64,000 bases of DNA from Puccinia triticina (taxonomy: Eukaryota > Basidiomycota > Pucciniomycetes > Pucciniales > Pucciniaceae): the NCBI RefSeq assembly GCF_026914185.1, contig NC_070562.1, positions 5,394,001 through 5,458,000 of the forward strand. Direction: 5' to 3'. Each line of letters starts with the position of its first letter. Within the stretch, counting starts at the first letter, position 1. Shown here piece after piece: positions 9,987 through 22,432 of the stretch. A model generated the notes under the pieces. That model was not told the DNA's origin. It saw nothing but the letters and a program-made list of their open reading frames with translations, and searched no databases. Made by a program: the position numbers and the translations under genes.

Positions 9987-10818
9987 TGTGAGAATGACAG
10001 CTGGTAAGTCGGTGGAAATGTCCGCTAACCGCCTCCTTCAAGAATATTAGTGTCCAGGCTGTGTGATTGTTGGTAACTCGGCTCCGCACTGCTACTATCC
10101 GCTAGCCTTCAGCGCTCCTCTCTGAGCCTGATCTATAGCATAATAATCCGCAAGTGAATAAAGCTCCGCACTCCGCAAGTACTCCTGAGAGTAAAGATAA
10201 GGTCACAAATAATCTCCTAATAACTCTAGTATGTCTGTTCATGTAAGTACAATAATGAGGAATCTGTAGTAATGATAATGCTAGGATAATAGGATAATGT
10301 TCCCCCCAGAAATCCCTGAGCCCCCTTTTCCTGTCCTTCCCTCCTTGCACATTGCCGTTCCCACCTGATCCCGCACGTCTGACACTTTCCCGCACTTGTC
10401 CCCCAGCTCCGCCCGCTATTCCGCACGTCACTTTCCCAGACTCTGCTCCTCTCCAACGCTTGATCTCTCACCGTCCTCTGTCTAGCCCCCGCCAGTCGGT
10501 CTCTTGTCACCGCCTCCACCCCAGTTCCACCCGCTGGTGGAACCCGCTTTGGCTGTCGTGGCTCACCCGCTGACGCGCCGCTGCTACCAGTCCACGTGTG
10601 TAATCCGCCGCAGTCCAGCCCTGTCTTTTCCGCTCCAATCCGAATACCCAATCCGCAATCTGTGCATTCTGGTCCGCGCGTGACTTTCGGTAAGCTTTTC
10701 TTAGTGCGCTTTCCTGACATCATCCTCAGTGCTTATGTCACCGGAATGCACTCTGCCTGAGCCGCTCTGTGCATTCCTGCCCACGCTATCCCCGAGTGGA
10801 CATTCTACCACGCTTGCC
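9987..10818 (-). mobile_element. Probable 5' LTR (outer edge not defined) of the split gypsy element
   Basis: The LTR inner edge is TGTGAGAATGACAGC at 9987, by analogy with the TGTCAG edge of the complete chromovirus. The outer boundary cannot be set because no second LTR lies in the window. The sequence holds no recognisable gene; long frames here look like chance frames in GC-rich DNA. Confidence 0.45.
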
Positions 10819-10820
10819 TA

Positions 10821-11277
10821 CAGCCAATCCAAAAAAGCTTGGCTTCCTTAGGAGGAATTTCCACCAAAACTATGTATTGGATTTGCCCATAATTGCTGTC
10901 AAGGTTGGACATATGTATATTCATGCCCACCTCATTCTTATATGCAGGTTGCATATACAGCAGCCAAGTAAATCCAATAAGCCACTTCCTTTTATTTTTT
11001 CTCCATTCTGATTTCAGAATCGAGTGATTCAGCTGATTTTACTCTGGATGCCCCTCCACTGCCGGTTGCAAGCTTGGACGGTGCCGGTCCCAGTGGCAGG
11101 CGTATTTTTTTTTCGCTACCAAACAGCTTGGTTTGTGGCATCCTGCAAGCGACTGCGCTTGCAGGTCTGAATATCATGTGTCCAACCTTGATGTTGGATG
11201 CACATAGGTTGGCAAATCCAAAAGGAATTTCTGCTGGAAATTCCTTTCAAGGAAACCAAGCTTTTTTGGATTGGCTG
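10821..11277. mobile_element. MITE with TA duplication (Tc1/mariner-like)
   Basis: Terminal inverted repeats begin CAGCCAATCCAAAAAAGCTT at 10821 and end as the complement at 11277. TA dinucleotides flank both ends (10819-10820, 11278-11279). Similarity of the two ends continues for roughly 45 bp. No coding capacity is seen. Confidence 0.75.
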
Positions 11278-11279
11278 TA

Positions 11280-11438
11280 TATAAATCACCACAACGGCGC
11301 TGCCAATAGCAACTGCGCTTGCAGGGATGGATATCCATCTGTATAACCTTGTTGTTGGATACACACAGGTTGGAAAATCCAGAAAGAATTTCCGCTGGAA
11401 ATTTGAATCAAAGAAGCCAAGCTTTTTTGGATTGGCTG
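11280..11438. repeat. Duplicated right end of the TA-MITE
   Basis: A second copy of about 150 bp of the MITE right half. It has the same ...CTTGCAGG..TGGATATNCA, GTTGGA and GGAATTTCNGCTGGAAATT blocks and terminates in AAGCTTTTTTGGATTGGCTG, followed by TA. Confidence 0.7.
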
Positions 11439-11460
11439 TATTTGAATAAGTGTCTCACCA

Positions 11461-11760
11461 CCATGATTCCATACTCTCAAAATTTATATGGCAGTTGTAT
11501 CAGAGGGACAGGTATTTGCTGTAAGGGAGTACATGTCCATTTCGGTAGGTATACACCGCCTTGATGATGGTGCATCCATTTTTGACGCACTGGTACGTTG
11601 GGTAGGAGTTTTTGCCAACAATTGTGGCAGGTGCAAAGGACTTGAGAAATTTCTTGCTGCAAGCCCTGTCCTTCCACATTGAGTCCGGTGTGCAGGAATT
11701 GATGAGATTGTGAGCTTGGGTTTGGCTACAGGGTCAGGTATTGTGGCTGTCACCAAGGAA
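11461..11760 (-). pseudogene. Helitron Rep/helicase-like N-terminal domain, remnant
   Basis: The minus strand read from about 11735 to 11462 gives AHNLINSCTPDSMW, then ACSKKFLKSFAPATIVGKNS, YPTYQ, NGHVLPYSKYLSL, a TGA, and YNCHINFES. This order (C-K-F-K, YP-Y, VLPY, HINFE) is the pattern of the Helitron-like N domain that precedes Rep and helicase in Helitron transposases. The TGA at about 11498 and another upstream, plus the short length, make it a relic. The rest of the protein is absent here. Assignment is by motif order; no alignment was run. Confidence 0.6.
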
Positions 11761-13075
11761 TCTATGTTGTCAGGCATCCAAGGAACACTGGCCAGGTTCT
11801 TTAAGAAACAGATAGAGTTAATCATTTAGTGAGTTTGAGTGTTTCACTTATTTTCCTTGATCTTTGCAGAAGATCTCTTCCCAGGTAATCCCAGCAAACC
11901 AAACCTGTACTCCAGCCCCCCGCTGCATCAGGCACTGCAAAACTACCCCTGCTTCGCAGGCCCTGAAATCTAACGGAGGGAACTTAAATACTCTTGACTC
12001 TTAGAGTTAAGCCCCTCCGTAAAAAACATAAATATAATCTTTTTACTCATCCGCCGGCATTCTCAATTAGAATCCGTGCTGTCCCCATCTGTAATATTAA
12101 AGCAGTAGCTTTTTGCAGCCAGTGTAGCTAGAAGGGTTTTGCTCTTGGTATCACTGCCGCTGACATTATCTACATCGGGATGAGTGTTCTTTGGTGAGCA
12201 CCTGCACATTGGGAAGGATTCCACTATGGAGCAGTCCGTACCAGCTAGCCAAGGAAGGCTGCTCCAGGCGGACAGCAGCTATGTGTATTGGCTTTCCGTA
12301 CGGCAGAAGGTGTCTTGGATCACCGGACCCAGGGAGAATATTGCTCCTTTCAATTCACCTGTCTCGCCGGGCCCGGTGGGAATATTGCTCCTTACAATTC
12401 ACCAGCTAGTCTACATCCTCGCCGAGGTTGCTCCCCGGAAATCACCTGCACATACCTGCTTACCAAGAATGATTCCTTCCCATGCCAGAATCCTTGGCGC
12501 TTGTACATGCTTGCCGAGGAAACTCCCTTCAATGGCCGGTACAACCACACATCAAGAGGAGGAAAGTCCTCTCGATGGCCACTGTCTTCTCCCTTTGATG
12601 AACTTTTACGTCGGCGGCCATCGGGAGGGGTAACTGAAGGCCGAGGAGGCATTCTTGCACCGGGAAGGCAGCTGGGTGGGACAATCATTGAAAGATCAGT
12701 ATGTGTGCGTTCTCAGGCCCTTTTTTCAGCAATTAAAGAAGTTTTATTCGGGGGTGCGACTTGGAATAGGACAGGATTGTCATGCAGCGGGACAGAGTTT
12801 GGTTATGTGTTCTGTTCACAAGGGTATGATTGTGTTGTTAATTAGTAGCCCCTTTAGCCCAGCCAGATGTTTCATTGGGCGCAAAAACAAGCGGGTATTC
12901 ACTGGAAACAGAAGGGATAAAATTTCATTTTGTTATAAAAAAGGATAGTGTACAAGATTTGAAGTGGTTGGATATTGCTAAGCCATGATTCGAAGAATAA
13001 AGTCTACAAGAAGATTTAAGGAGAGGAAATATATCTGATCTAGAAGCAAATTATCCATGGGATCGAACTTGCACT
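11761..13075. other. Intergenic, nothing recognised
   Basis: No gene could be supported. A short direct duplication (GGGAGAATATTGCTCCTTTC-type at about 12331 and 12371) is visible. Frames through 12184-12845 show no family signature. Confidence 0.5.
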
Positions 13076-13078
13076 GAT

Positions 13079-13766
13079 TCATGTTGTCCTAAAGGCTAGA
13101 TCCAGCTCATCAACCAGCTGGTTCAATCTGAGCGCACTCGCTTCATCCTCAGCAGCTTCAGCAAGGGGACGCGGAGGAAGTTGGTCTTGAGAATCTGATC
13201 GGGGAACAGGAGGAGTACCGAGATTTTTCTGAAGGGCACTGTCATCTCGGCTCCGCAAGGTCCAGAGCCTGGGATGATCGACGGTACCGCGGACAGCATA
13301 ATCCCTCCTCACCATCTGTTTCAGGCTGTCGATCTTCGACTCCGATGTCAAGTACACATTTTTCTTTGACTCGCGACGCAGAAATCTTTGGTAAGATGGC
13401 TCTTCACAGGCGCATTGGTGCCTAAAAATTATGTCTGCAATATGCAATATGCGCATAGCAAGTGGATGAGTCTAGTATACTGTGTATAGCTGAAAGTGCG
13501 GAAGAAAATTTGCCGCCAGACAATCACTCACGAAGGGCTCGGGTCGTTTCCACCTCGGGAATTGCTTTCATCTTGAAATTTATCCGGTGCCCTGGAACAT
13601 GAGTGGAAATGCAGATAATGGAGAGGGTGGGTTCTTGGTTAGGAAGGAAAGTTAAGGGTGTAGTAGACGTGGCGGAAGGTTTTCTTACTTTTGGGCTGCA
13701 GGTGGGTAGATACTGAGGGGAGGGGGATATTCCGGAACGCTTCGATGGCTTGGGAGACGGAGTCAT
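13079..13766 (-). CDS. Hypothetical protein, two exons, 196 aa
   Basis: Exon 1 runs 13766-13532 and exon 2 13434-13079. The intron (13531-13435, 97 bp) has GTGAGT and TTGCAG borders and preserves frame. The protein begins with a Ser/Pro-rich basic segment (MTPSPKPSKRSG). It then has a charged core (RHQCACEEPSYQRFLRRESK, followed by NVYLTSESKIDSLKQMVRRD) and an acidic C-terminus (LAEAAEDEASALRLNQLVDE). There is no signal peptide or membrane segment. A TATA-like TATAAATA lies only about 15 bp upstream of the ATG on the minus strand. The conserved-looking core and clean splice suggest a real gene. I do not recognise the family. Confidence 0.55.
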
Positions 13767-13799
13767 AGGGGAAAATAAACCGGGTTATTTATATTGGAC

Positions 13800-15420
13800 T
13801 CATTCGAAGCTGAGCCCATCTGCTGCTTCCAAATGCTGCTCAAAGCTGCTCAGCTTGCCCGGCATTGCTGGTGGACAGTACGCGCCGTGACTGCTGAGTC
13901 TCAACGCGACTGCCACCCGCGCGTCATCAGGTGGAGATTACGCTCAGCAGAAGAACCTGGCACGGAATACCGAATCAGTGCGGGTGCCTTGATTCAAATG
14001 AGCCTCTTGCGCGCAACTCTCAATCCAGTTGCCTGGAGGCTTTCTTTGGGATCAGGATTGTAACCATCTTGACGAGAGGCTGAAGTCAAGTGGAGCAAGT
14101 AATCCGGAGTTCTTTTCAGATGGTGCAATCTTCCCCAACAAACCGTCACGATACTAGTTTTATTACTACAAGCATTTCCTCCCTATTCCGTTACGTGAGA
14201 GCAAGACTTCGTCAAGGAGGAGCCCCCTCAACAAACTGGCAAAATATGGCTTTTATCTGCAGCGGGAAGGGTTCGTTCTTGGCTGTAGCTTGGGAAGGAG
14301 AATTACTACATCGGGTGGTGGCGGGGCTATCTCCATCTGCGACCATCCGGCGCCGCTTGTACCAGTCTGAACCAGCCAGTGTCTACCATTACCAATACAG
14401 GAAACGGGAAGGGGGACGGCGGCAACCTTCACAAACGGCACCAAAAAAAATGACGTTGCAACCCTATGGCGTACACTGAGGACAAATATAGACTGAAGAT
14501 CAGAATATTTGCAAATGGGTATAAAATATAACAGCATCCAGAACTGGTGGATGTGAAAGTTACAGGGTGGTTAACGGTGAAAATTATTCATATGGCGAAG
14601 AAAGCTGGTTTACTTGAATCCGACCTCTAGTGCCTTTCAGCCTATTCAAAATGAACTGAAGGTTTTATTAATTCTGGATGGATAGGATATTAAAGCCACC
14701 CTCAGGCGCTAGTCAAAACAATCAAACCGGTATTAACGAAGGGTGAAGGGTGTGAATCGACGGACATTGAATTCGATCCAACACCTTCCGGCCCATCCGT
14801 AATTCGAGATCAATCCGGAATTGACGATGTGTGGTTGCCTCGGAGTCGAATCCAAGTAGTTTCTGTCAAGTCAAACAAATGTCGGAGCTGGGTAAAGTGA
14901 CTGAAGCCAGACCTCCGGCTTGGGCGGTTGAGGTCAATGTAGAAGACATTGCTTGCAAACGGGTTAGCTGAGTTGGGATTCGGCCAGGCTCGTCTGTTAC
15001 GCTTTACTGGGGTTTGCTTGCGCATGACTCAGTTTTCAAGGGCTCATCCAACGGGCTCTTCTTGTGTTGCACATGTGGGACTGACCCCAACTTTCCAGGG
15101 TAGCTTTTTTCAAGGGCCTGGTACAAACAGTTTGATGACGAGCGGTCTATTATATGCGGGCCTTTGTCTCCGAAGAAAGGCATCATCTTATGTAGGAAAC
15201 CACATATGGCTGTTTATCCAGCCCCACGCTCCCACCTTCGAACCACCCAGTCGAAAAGTGCTACGGAAAAACGCTTCAAAAGAGCACTGGCTGCCACGCA
15301 GCATACTACGGGGAAAAGCGTGAAGAATAGTTCTCAAGTGAGTATGTCTTAGAGTTGATCCAAGTCAAGCGGGCAGGTCCGATGGGGTGACTGATGATAA
15401 CCTGTCCGGATCGCATCGAT
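13800..15420. other. Intergenic, nothing firmly recognised
   Basis: Several short frames occur on both strands (for example 14090-14479 plus; 15186-14810 minus, in pieces). None shows a domain, a convincing intron set or a duplicate elsewhere in the window. Confidence 0.45.
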
Positions 15421-15428
15421 AAATAGGG

Positions 15429-16616
15429 ATGGGGGACAAGTCAAGCCCACCTGACAAGAAGACGCCTCCCCATTGGTGGACGGCCGCGAGAAGAACCAAG
15501 CTGCTTGAGCTCATCGATGAGCAGATCGAGGGAGGCAAGATACAACACACGGCATGGAATTCGATCCGGGCCAAGTTCAACAAATCCATCGGCGCGAATC
15601 AGACGGTCGTCCAGCTCCAGAACCAGCGGGCGTACATTCGAGATACCTTCTTGAACTACCGCATTCTGAGGCACCAGCCCGGCTTTACCTGGGACTCGAA
15701 AAGCTCGACTCTGGCCGCCGACAAGAGCGCCTGGGACAGGTACCCCCACATGCGGTCCCTCCAAAATAGGCCATTCCCGATGTATGAGCTTGCCGACCGA
15801 GTCTTCAGGGGTCCGGATCTTCTGCCGGATAGGGGTCATCAGTCGGTTGCGAATAAGATCCCGGCATCGTCGTCGGCTCAAGGTCCTAAAACTGTCGCGA
15901 ACCCGAAGGCGGAACACGGAACGGCAGTCAAGGAAGAAGAAGTTGGCTCCAAAAAGCGCGCCTCTTCCTTGGTCTGCAAGGACGGCGATAGCGACATCGA
16001 AGTTCTGGAGCACCTGGCCGATCCGGCTGCTTTACATTCTAAACGTGCTCGCAAAGGAGAATCGGCGCCTGAAACGAACAGTCACGACGATTTCATAAAG
16101 CCAATTGTCTCAGCGGCCACGCGAGGGCCAACGTCTCTTACAAGAGAGATACCTTATAGCGCCCTATCCCAATGTCGCTCTACAACCCCTCTCGAAGATC
16201 CGCCTACCCCACAAGAAAGACAATCGAACGGCGTCACAGGAAAAAGTTTCCACCAGCAAATCCACCGAGCAGGCCCGACCACCATCCGTGCCCCAGAAGG
16301 CAAATCTTCCAATGGAAAGAAACGCGAGCCTGCCGACGAACCAAGCAAAGCTGGAGACTGTGCTTCCAACTCCGCGGAGACAGCGCCAAGAGAAGACGGA
16401 CGTGCCGACCCTCTGGCGCCTCTCCTTCAAGACTCCGTCTCCGCCCGAGCCCTGAAATCCCTTGCGGATCTTTTCCTGGATCAGGTCGACGAACGGCACT
16501 ACATCCGCTTTGTCCGTGTGCTCGAGAACCACGAGAAGGCCGCCGTCTTCCTCGTCTTGGTCCACACCTCCAACAAATCGATTTGTCTGCAATGGCTCGA
16601 CGACTGTGTTCGTTAG
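15429..16616 (+). CDS. SANT/Myb-like DNA-binding domain protein, 395 aa, intact
   Basis: One intronless frame from ATG 15429 to TAG 16616. Residues 14-120 fit the Myb/SANT-like module of fungal and plant transposase-derived proteins: HWWTAARRTKLLELIDEQIE, then HTAWNSIRAKFNKSIGANQT, QLQNQRAYIRDTFLNYRIL, PGFTWDS and PFPMYELADRVF. The middle is low-complexity and rich in Ser, Pro and Lys. The C-terminal ~70 residues (LKSLADLFLDQVDERHYIRF, ending LQWLDDCVR) form a second conserved block shared with the paralogue at 17403-18854. Likely a nuclear DNA-binding protein. It sits tail-to-tail with its paralogue across 786 bp. This copy has no lesions. The target is unknown. Confidence 0.72.
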   Translation: MGDKSSPPDKKTPPHWWTAARRTKLLELIDEQIEGGKIQHTAWNSIRAKFNKSIGANQTVVQLQNQRAYIRDTFLNYRILRHQPGFTWDSKSSTLAADKSAWDRYPHMRSLQNRPFPMYELADRVFRGPDLLPDRGHQSVANKIPASSSAQGPKTVANPKAEHGTAVKEEEVGSKKRASSLVCKDGDSDIEVLEHLADPAALHSKRARKGESAPETNSHDDFIKPIVSAATRGPTSLTREIPYSALSQCRSTTPLEDPPTPQERQSNGVTGKSFHQQIHRAGPTTIRAPEGKSSNGKKREPADEPSKAGDCASNSAETAPREDGRADPLAPLLQDSVSARALKSLADLFLDQVDERHYIRFVRVLENHEKAAVFLVLVHTSNKSICLQWLDDCVR

Positions 16617-17402
16617 CTCTCCCCTCTCAACGCACCACTTGGTGCAGAACCCCGCTCGGATCTCAACACTCTCTCCTCCCCTGTTTTTATCCATCTTGCC
16701 TTTCTCCGTCCAATCGTATGACCAAAAAACCCTGTTTTTCCTTTGTATTGTAAACCCCTGTAATCAGTCAGCCGCCATTGGGAAAAAATCTCAAAAAATC
16801 TATTAACCAAATATAATGGATGATGGACTGTGCAATTCAACGCCATCTCTTTCCATCGCCTCCTGACGGCTCCGAGTGGTGGTGATCTGCGAGTGGCCAA
16901 GGCCGGCCCCGCCAGTGTTGGGTGCAGCAGGAGGCAAGGAAAGAGATGAGTGTGGCGTGCGCCGCGTCTTGCTGCCGGTCCTTGTTCCCCGCTAGCGCCA
17001 TAACAGGCCAGACGAATCCGAGCAAGCCCACGATCTTTCTAGATTGGAAGGCAAGGAATATGGCTTTGCTGCAGGATGTGGGCGAGCGGCTCTGGGTCTG
17101 CGACCGGGTCGCCTCTCTTCCTTGCATGCCGCGGCCAGGTCTGTTGGGCTCCTGTGTCCTCCATGTCGAGACAGACTGGTTTCATCATTTGTTCTCTGAT
17201 GGATTCATGGATTGGGCAATGCCTTGTTGATTTGACAGAGAAAACAGGCTTTTTGGACTTTTGATTGCACGAAGCACGATAATTTGGATAATCAGGAGAA
17301 AACAGTGTCTCAGATAGCGTCCAACCTAGCGGGATTCTGCCACAAGTGGCATTTTGAGACGAGAAGACAGAAAAACACAATTATCGATGGAGAGCGGGAT
17401 CC
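16617..17402. other. Intergenic between convergent SANT-like paralogues
   Basis: No coding signature was found. The two genes converge here, so this should hold both terminators; no clear shared hairpin is visible. Confidence 0.5.
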
Positions 17403-18854
17403 TCAAGTTTGGCAAAGGCTTATGTTAGAGTGATGAACTAAAAACAGGAAAGTGGCGGCTTTTTTTTTATCTCTGAGGATTCGAACAAACCGACTAAATT
17501 TTCGATCATCAACTTTGTCCAGGAAAACATCGCACAGAGATCGCATGGCTTGTGCAAAGACGGAATCTTGAGGCGAAGGTGCCGGAGGGTCTGCTTGTGG
17601 ATCCTCTCTCTGAGCTGTCGCAGGCGATTTGGAACGTGGGGCATTATTTGAAGCTTCCGCTTCTTGAGGTAGGATGGCGGGCGAGTCTTGCATAGGAGGT
17701 GGAGTGTTGGTTGATTGATCTCCTTCTTGAATAGGCAACTCTTGCTGAGAAGTGTCAGGTCGATTGTCTTCTTGTGGAGAGTCATTTGGTTGATCTTTTT
17801 CTTGAATAGGCAACTCTTGCTGAGAAGTGTCGGGTGGATTATCTTCTTGTGGAGGGTCATTTGGTTGATCTTTTTCTTGAATAGACGACTCTTGCTGAGA
17901 AGTGTCGGGTGGATTATCTTCTTGTGGAGGGTCATTTGGTTGATCTTTTTCTTGAATAGACGACTCTTGCTGAGAAGTGTCGGGTAGATTATCTTCTTGT
18001 GCCGCCTTGCCCGTGCTGTCTTCTACGACGGCCTCCGGTCTCTCTTCTTGCGGAGACTTGGCAGGAGAATCTTCCGGTGGGATTGTAGAGCGAGGTGGGC
18101 GAGCTTGCTCTTGAGGTTTTGCAGAGGTCGTCGCGCTTTTAGGAGATGACGGTCTTCCTGGGTCAACCGAGTCTATCATCTGGTCGTTTCTGTTTGTTTC
18201 GGGTGATTCCCTGTTGCAAGGACGTTTAGACGGTAGGTGCGGTAGAACTTCGACATCGCTGTCATCATCGAAGGAAAAGAATGGCCGTTTTGAGGAGCTA
18301 CTTCCTTCCTGCTTGACTGGCATCTCGTCTGCGTCTGCCTTGGTTGGGCTACTTGATGAGGGTGGGGCTTCGGATTTAATTTCGGTGCTCGTTGCCGGAA
18401 GGCTTGTATGGTTGAAGGCCCGATCGGCGAGGTTGTACATTGGGAAAGGCAGGTCTTTTAGCTGTTTAAATCGATTTTGAGGATCAATCTTGGTGAGTTG
18501 GTCCCACGTGCTCTGTTCGGCAGTTAGTATCGAGTAGGTAGAGTTTCAGGTGAATCCAGGATATCCCCTCAGAAAACGGTAGTTTAGAAACCTGCTCCGG
18601 ATAAAAGCCTTCTGGCTCTTGATCTGCTTGAAGGTCATGTTGAGGCCGAAGGACCTGTTAAACTCCTTCCGGATCTCCCTCCACGCGTGGCCGCTCAAGA
18701 TCAAGTCGTCAGACATCGAAGCCCGTCTATCGAGTTTCTGGCCTTCATCAATTTGCTCGATAATTAGTTCGAGGAGCTTAGTTCGTTGCGGAGAGGTCCA
18801 CCAATGATGGGATGCACGTTCCGTTGGGCTTGGCTTGTCGTCCATCTCGTCCAT
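17403..18854 (-). pseudogene. SANT/Myb-like paralogue with in-frame TGA at the domain's Trp
   Basis: The ATG at 18854 begins MDEMDDKPSPTERA and a SANT-like domain closely parallel to the 15429 gene (HHWWTSPQRTKLLELIIEQI, AWREIRKEFNRSFGLNMTFK, AFIRSRFLNYRFLRGYPGFT). Where the intact copy has PGFTW, this one has PGFT then TGA at 18546-18548. The frame continues in phase (STWDQL, PFPMYNLADRAF) for about 380 more codons to the stop at 17403. An insertion of about 13 residues near residue 45 and four ~23-residue Gln/Asp/Pro-rich repeats are specific to this copy. The C-terminal block (MRSLCDVFLDKVDDRKFSRF) is conserved, but the WLDDCV tail is lost. Readthrough or allelic polymorphism could not be excluded. 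Confidence 0.75.
17725..17997 (-). repeat. Coding tandem repeat, 69-bp unit, four copies
   Basis: Four tandem units of 23 codons with consensus core PPDTSQQESSIQEKDQPND. They lie within the linker of the SANT-like paralogue and all keep the reading frame. Confidence 0.9.
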
Positions 18855-19207
18855 CCGCACTGAGTCTGGGATCACCGCGAGATGAAAAGCACGATTGAAT
18901 TTCAGTGATGGCAGAAGAAAGGAATTCCGATGAGTGGAGCCATCGGAAAGAGATCGACTGACCTGGGTCCGGGATAACAGCGAGGCGAAGGCGAGTGAGG
19001 AAAAGTCAAAAGGACAAAGCAAAAGGGACTTCGCTAAAAGGTCTACATAGAAGACTCGGTATCTGTTTCAATTTCGGTATGTATTCTGTAGCTTCTCGGC
19101 TGGCTTCGGTGACTTGCCGACGCGAACACCTCTCGCTCAGCTAGCCGTCCGTTTCCTCACCCTCACGAATCAACCGACCATCACACACGAAACGAGAACC
19201 AACCACG
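18855..19207. other. Divergent promoter region between SANT-like copy and VPS4-like copy
   Basis: This 353-bp stretch separates the two divergently oriented starts. No TATA box with clear spacing was seen. Confidence 0.4.
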
Positions 19208-21262
<2,055 letters not shown>

Positions 21263-21729
21263 TCTTGTCTTGTTTTCCCACTCGTCGCTTCCGTTTGTAC
21301 CCGTATCTTGTCCCGTCTTTCTGTCGCTCAAGGTGCAGCACTTTCCATCATTTTGGACTGTTATCTTTTATAAAACATCTTATTATTACTCGTCCCCGGA
21401 AATAGGCTCAATCCAGTCCTCCTAGAATTCCTGTTGTTCCTTTGTCTCTTTAGGTCTCGTCTGGTTGTTTTTTTTTTTACAATACTTGATTATTGTGTTT
21501 TGCTCCACTGGAAAGAGGGTTTCTTCTCTGTTCCGCTCATCGGAATTGTATCTTGACAGTAAATATATCACATGATTAAGCTTGCCAAGACGAAGTGAGA
21601 CTTAGCAAATACAGAAATTCATTTTGGTCTATAAACAGGATGCGTCTACAGAAGTCCATTTTTCCCTACAAACAGGGCGTGTGAGGAAAGCAGGCTGAGA
21701 GCAGAGTGGTATCTCATGTCCAATTGTAG
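21263..21729. other. 3' flank of the VPS4 copy, nothing else recognised
   Basis: T-rich DNA and short AT-rich blocks. Similar GGATGCGTCTACAG and TTTTTCCCTACAAACAGG phrases recur, but no gene is apparent. Confidence 0.4.
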
Positions 21730-22432
21730 CTATAGAGTAACACATCCGTCACAGTGTATTCCAGGGAAATCCGGTTTTGGGCACAAGTACCAAACCTGAG
21801 TCGCAACTTTCTTGGCGGTGTCGAATTTCCTGACTCCTACAAGATCCGATTGAATGGTGATCAGTTGCGTTAAAAACGTTGCGGCTTGTCAGGAATCCAA
21901 GAGTCTCCAAGGCTTACCAACCACACCCACACCGTCCGGGATAGTTCGCACTTCCGCTGCGGCCACCGTTTCCGGTTTGCCAGAGTTGACGAATTTTGAG
22001 TTGATGCCATTTTCATACTGCGAGCAATCGGAAAACTCGAGGTTCGGCCCTGATACATCACATGACCAAAGTTGAACGTCAGTATCACTGTCAGGAACAA
22101 TCGGTTGAGTGAATCCTTCAGCAGTCAAATACTCTACGCACAAGCTTTAGCCACCCTGCACTTTTCAAGGGGACATCTGAAATATTGTTTGGCGGAGTTA
22201 ATACAGACTGTGGATGGCGTGTAAGGGTTAGTACTTGAGTGAGATAATTCGTTTTGATGGGTATGCAACGCTTACAAGCCTGTTTGGGGGTCTGGGCGAG
22301 GAAATAAAGGTCGCATACGTATGGAAATTTTTGCGGCCCTTTATACTTTTCGTCTTGAAACGGGCTTGCAAGATGGGCCGAGGGAAAAGCTATAAGAAGT
22401 ATGACTGCTAAAAGGAAGGTTGTACGGAACAT
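21730..22432 (-). pseudogene. Small cysteine-containing secreted protein, three exons, possibly frameshifted
   Basis: The ATG at 22432 starts a signal peptide (MFRTTFLLAVILLIAFPSAH, cleavage near LAS). Exon 1 is 22432-22276. Intron 1 (22275-22208) has GTAAGC, a perfect TACTAAC branch site and CACAG. Exon 2 starts FCINSAKQYFRCPLEKCRVA and reaches a TAG at 22134, which would give 76 aa. Shifting one base gives an open frame (EYLTAEGFTQPIVPDSD..) to a clean intron 2 (21917-21837, GTAAGC..TTGTAG). Exon 3 is 21836-21730, ending WYLCPKPDFPGIHCDGCVTL. The most economical view is an ancestral ~180-residue secreted protein with one frameshift; a functional 76-aa product is possible. Effector function is only a guess from size, Cys content and secretion. 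Confidence 0.55.

Noticed and set aside
10226..10723. 165-codon minus-strand frame
   Set aside because: GC-rich LTR-side sequence without domain or conservation; likely chance.
12184..12845. Overlapping frames of 149 and 185 codons
   Set aside because: Overlap each other in different phases with no recognisable motif.
13435..13690. Additional intron at 13688 (GTAAGA) in the 13079-13766 gene
   Set aside because: Using it with the CCAG acceptor leads to an immediate stop, whereas reading through stays open and joins the next intron in phase.
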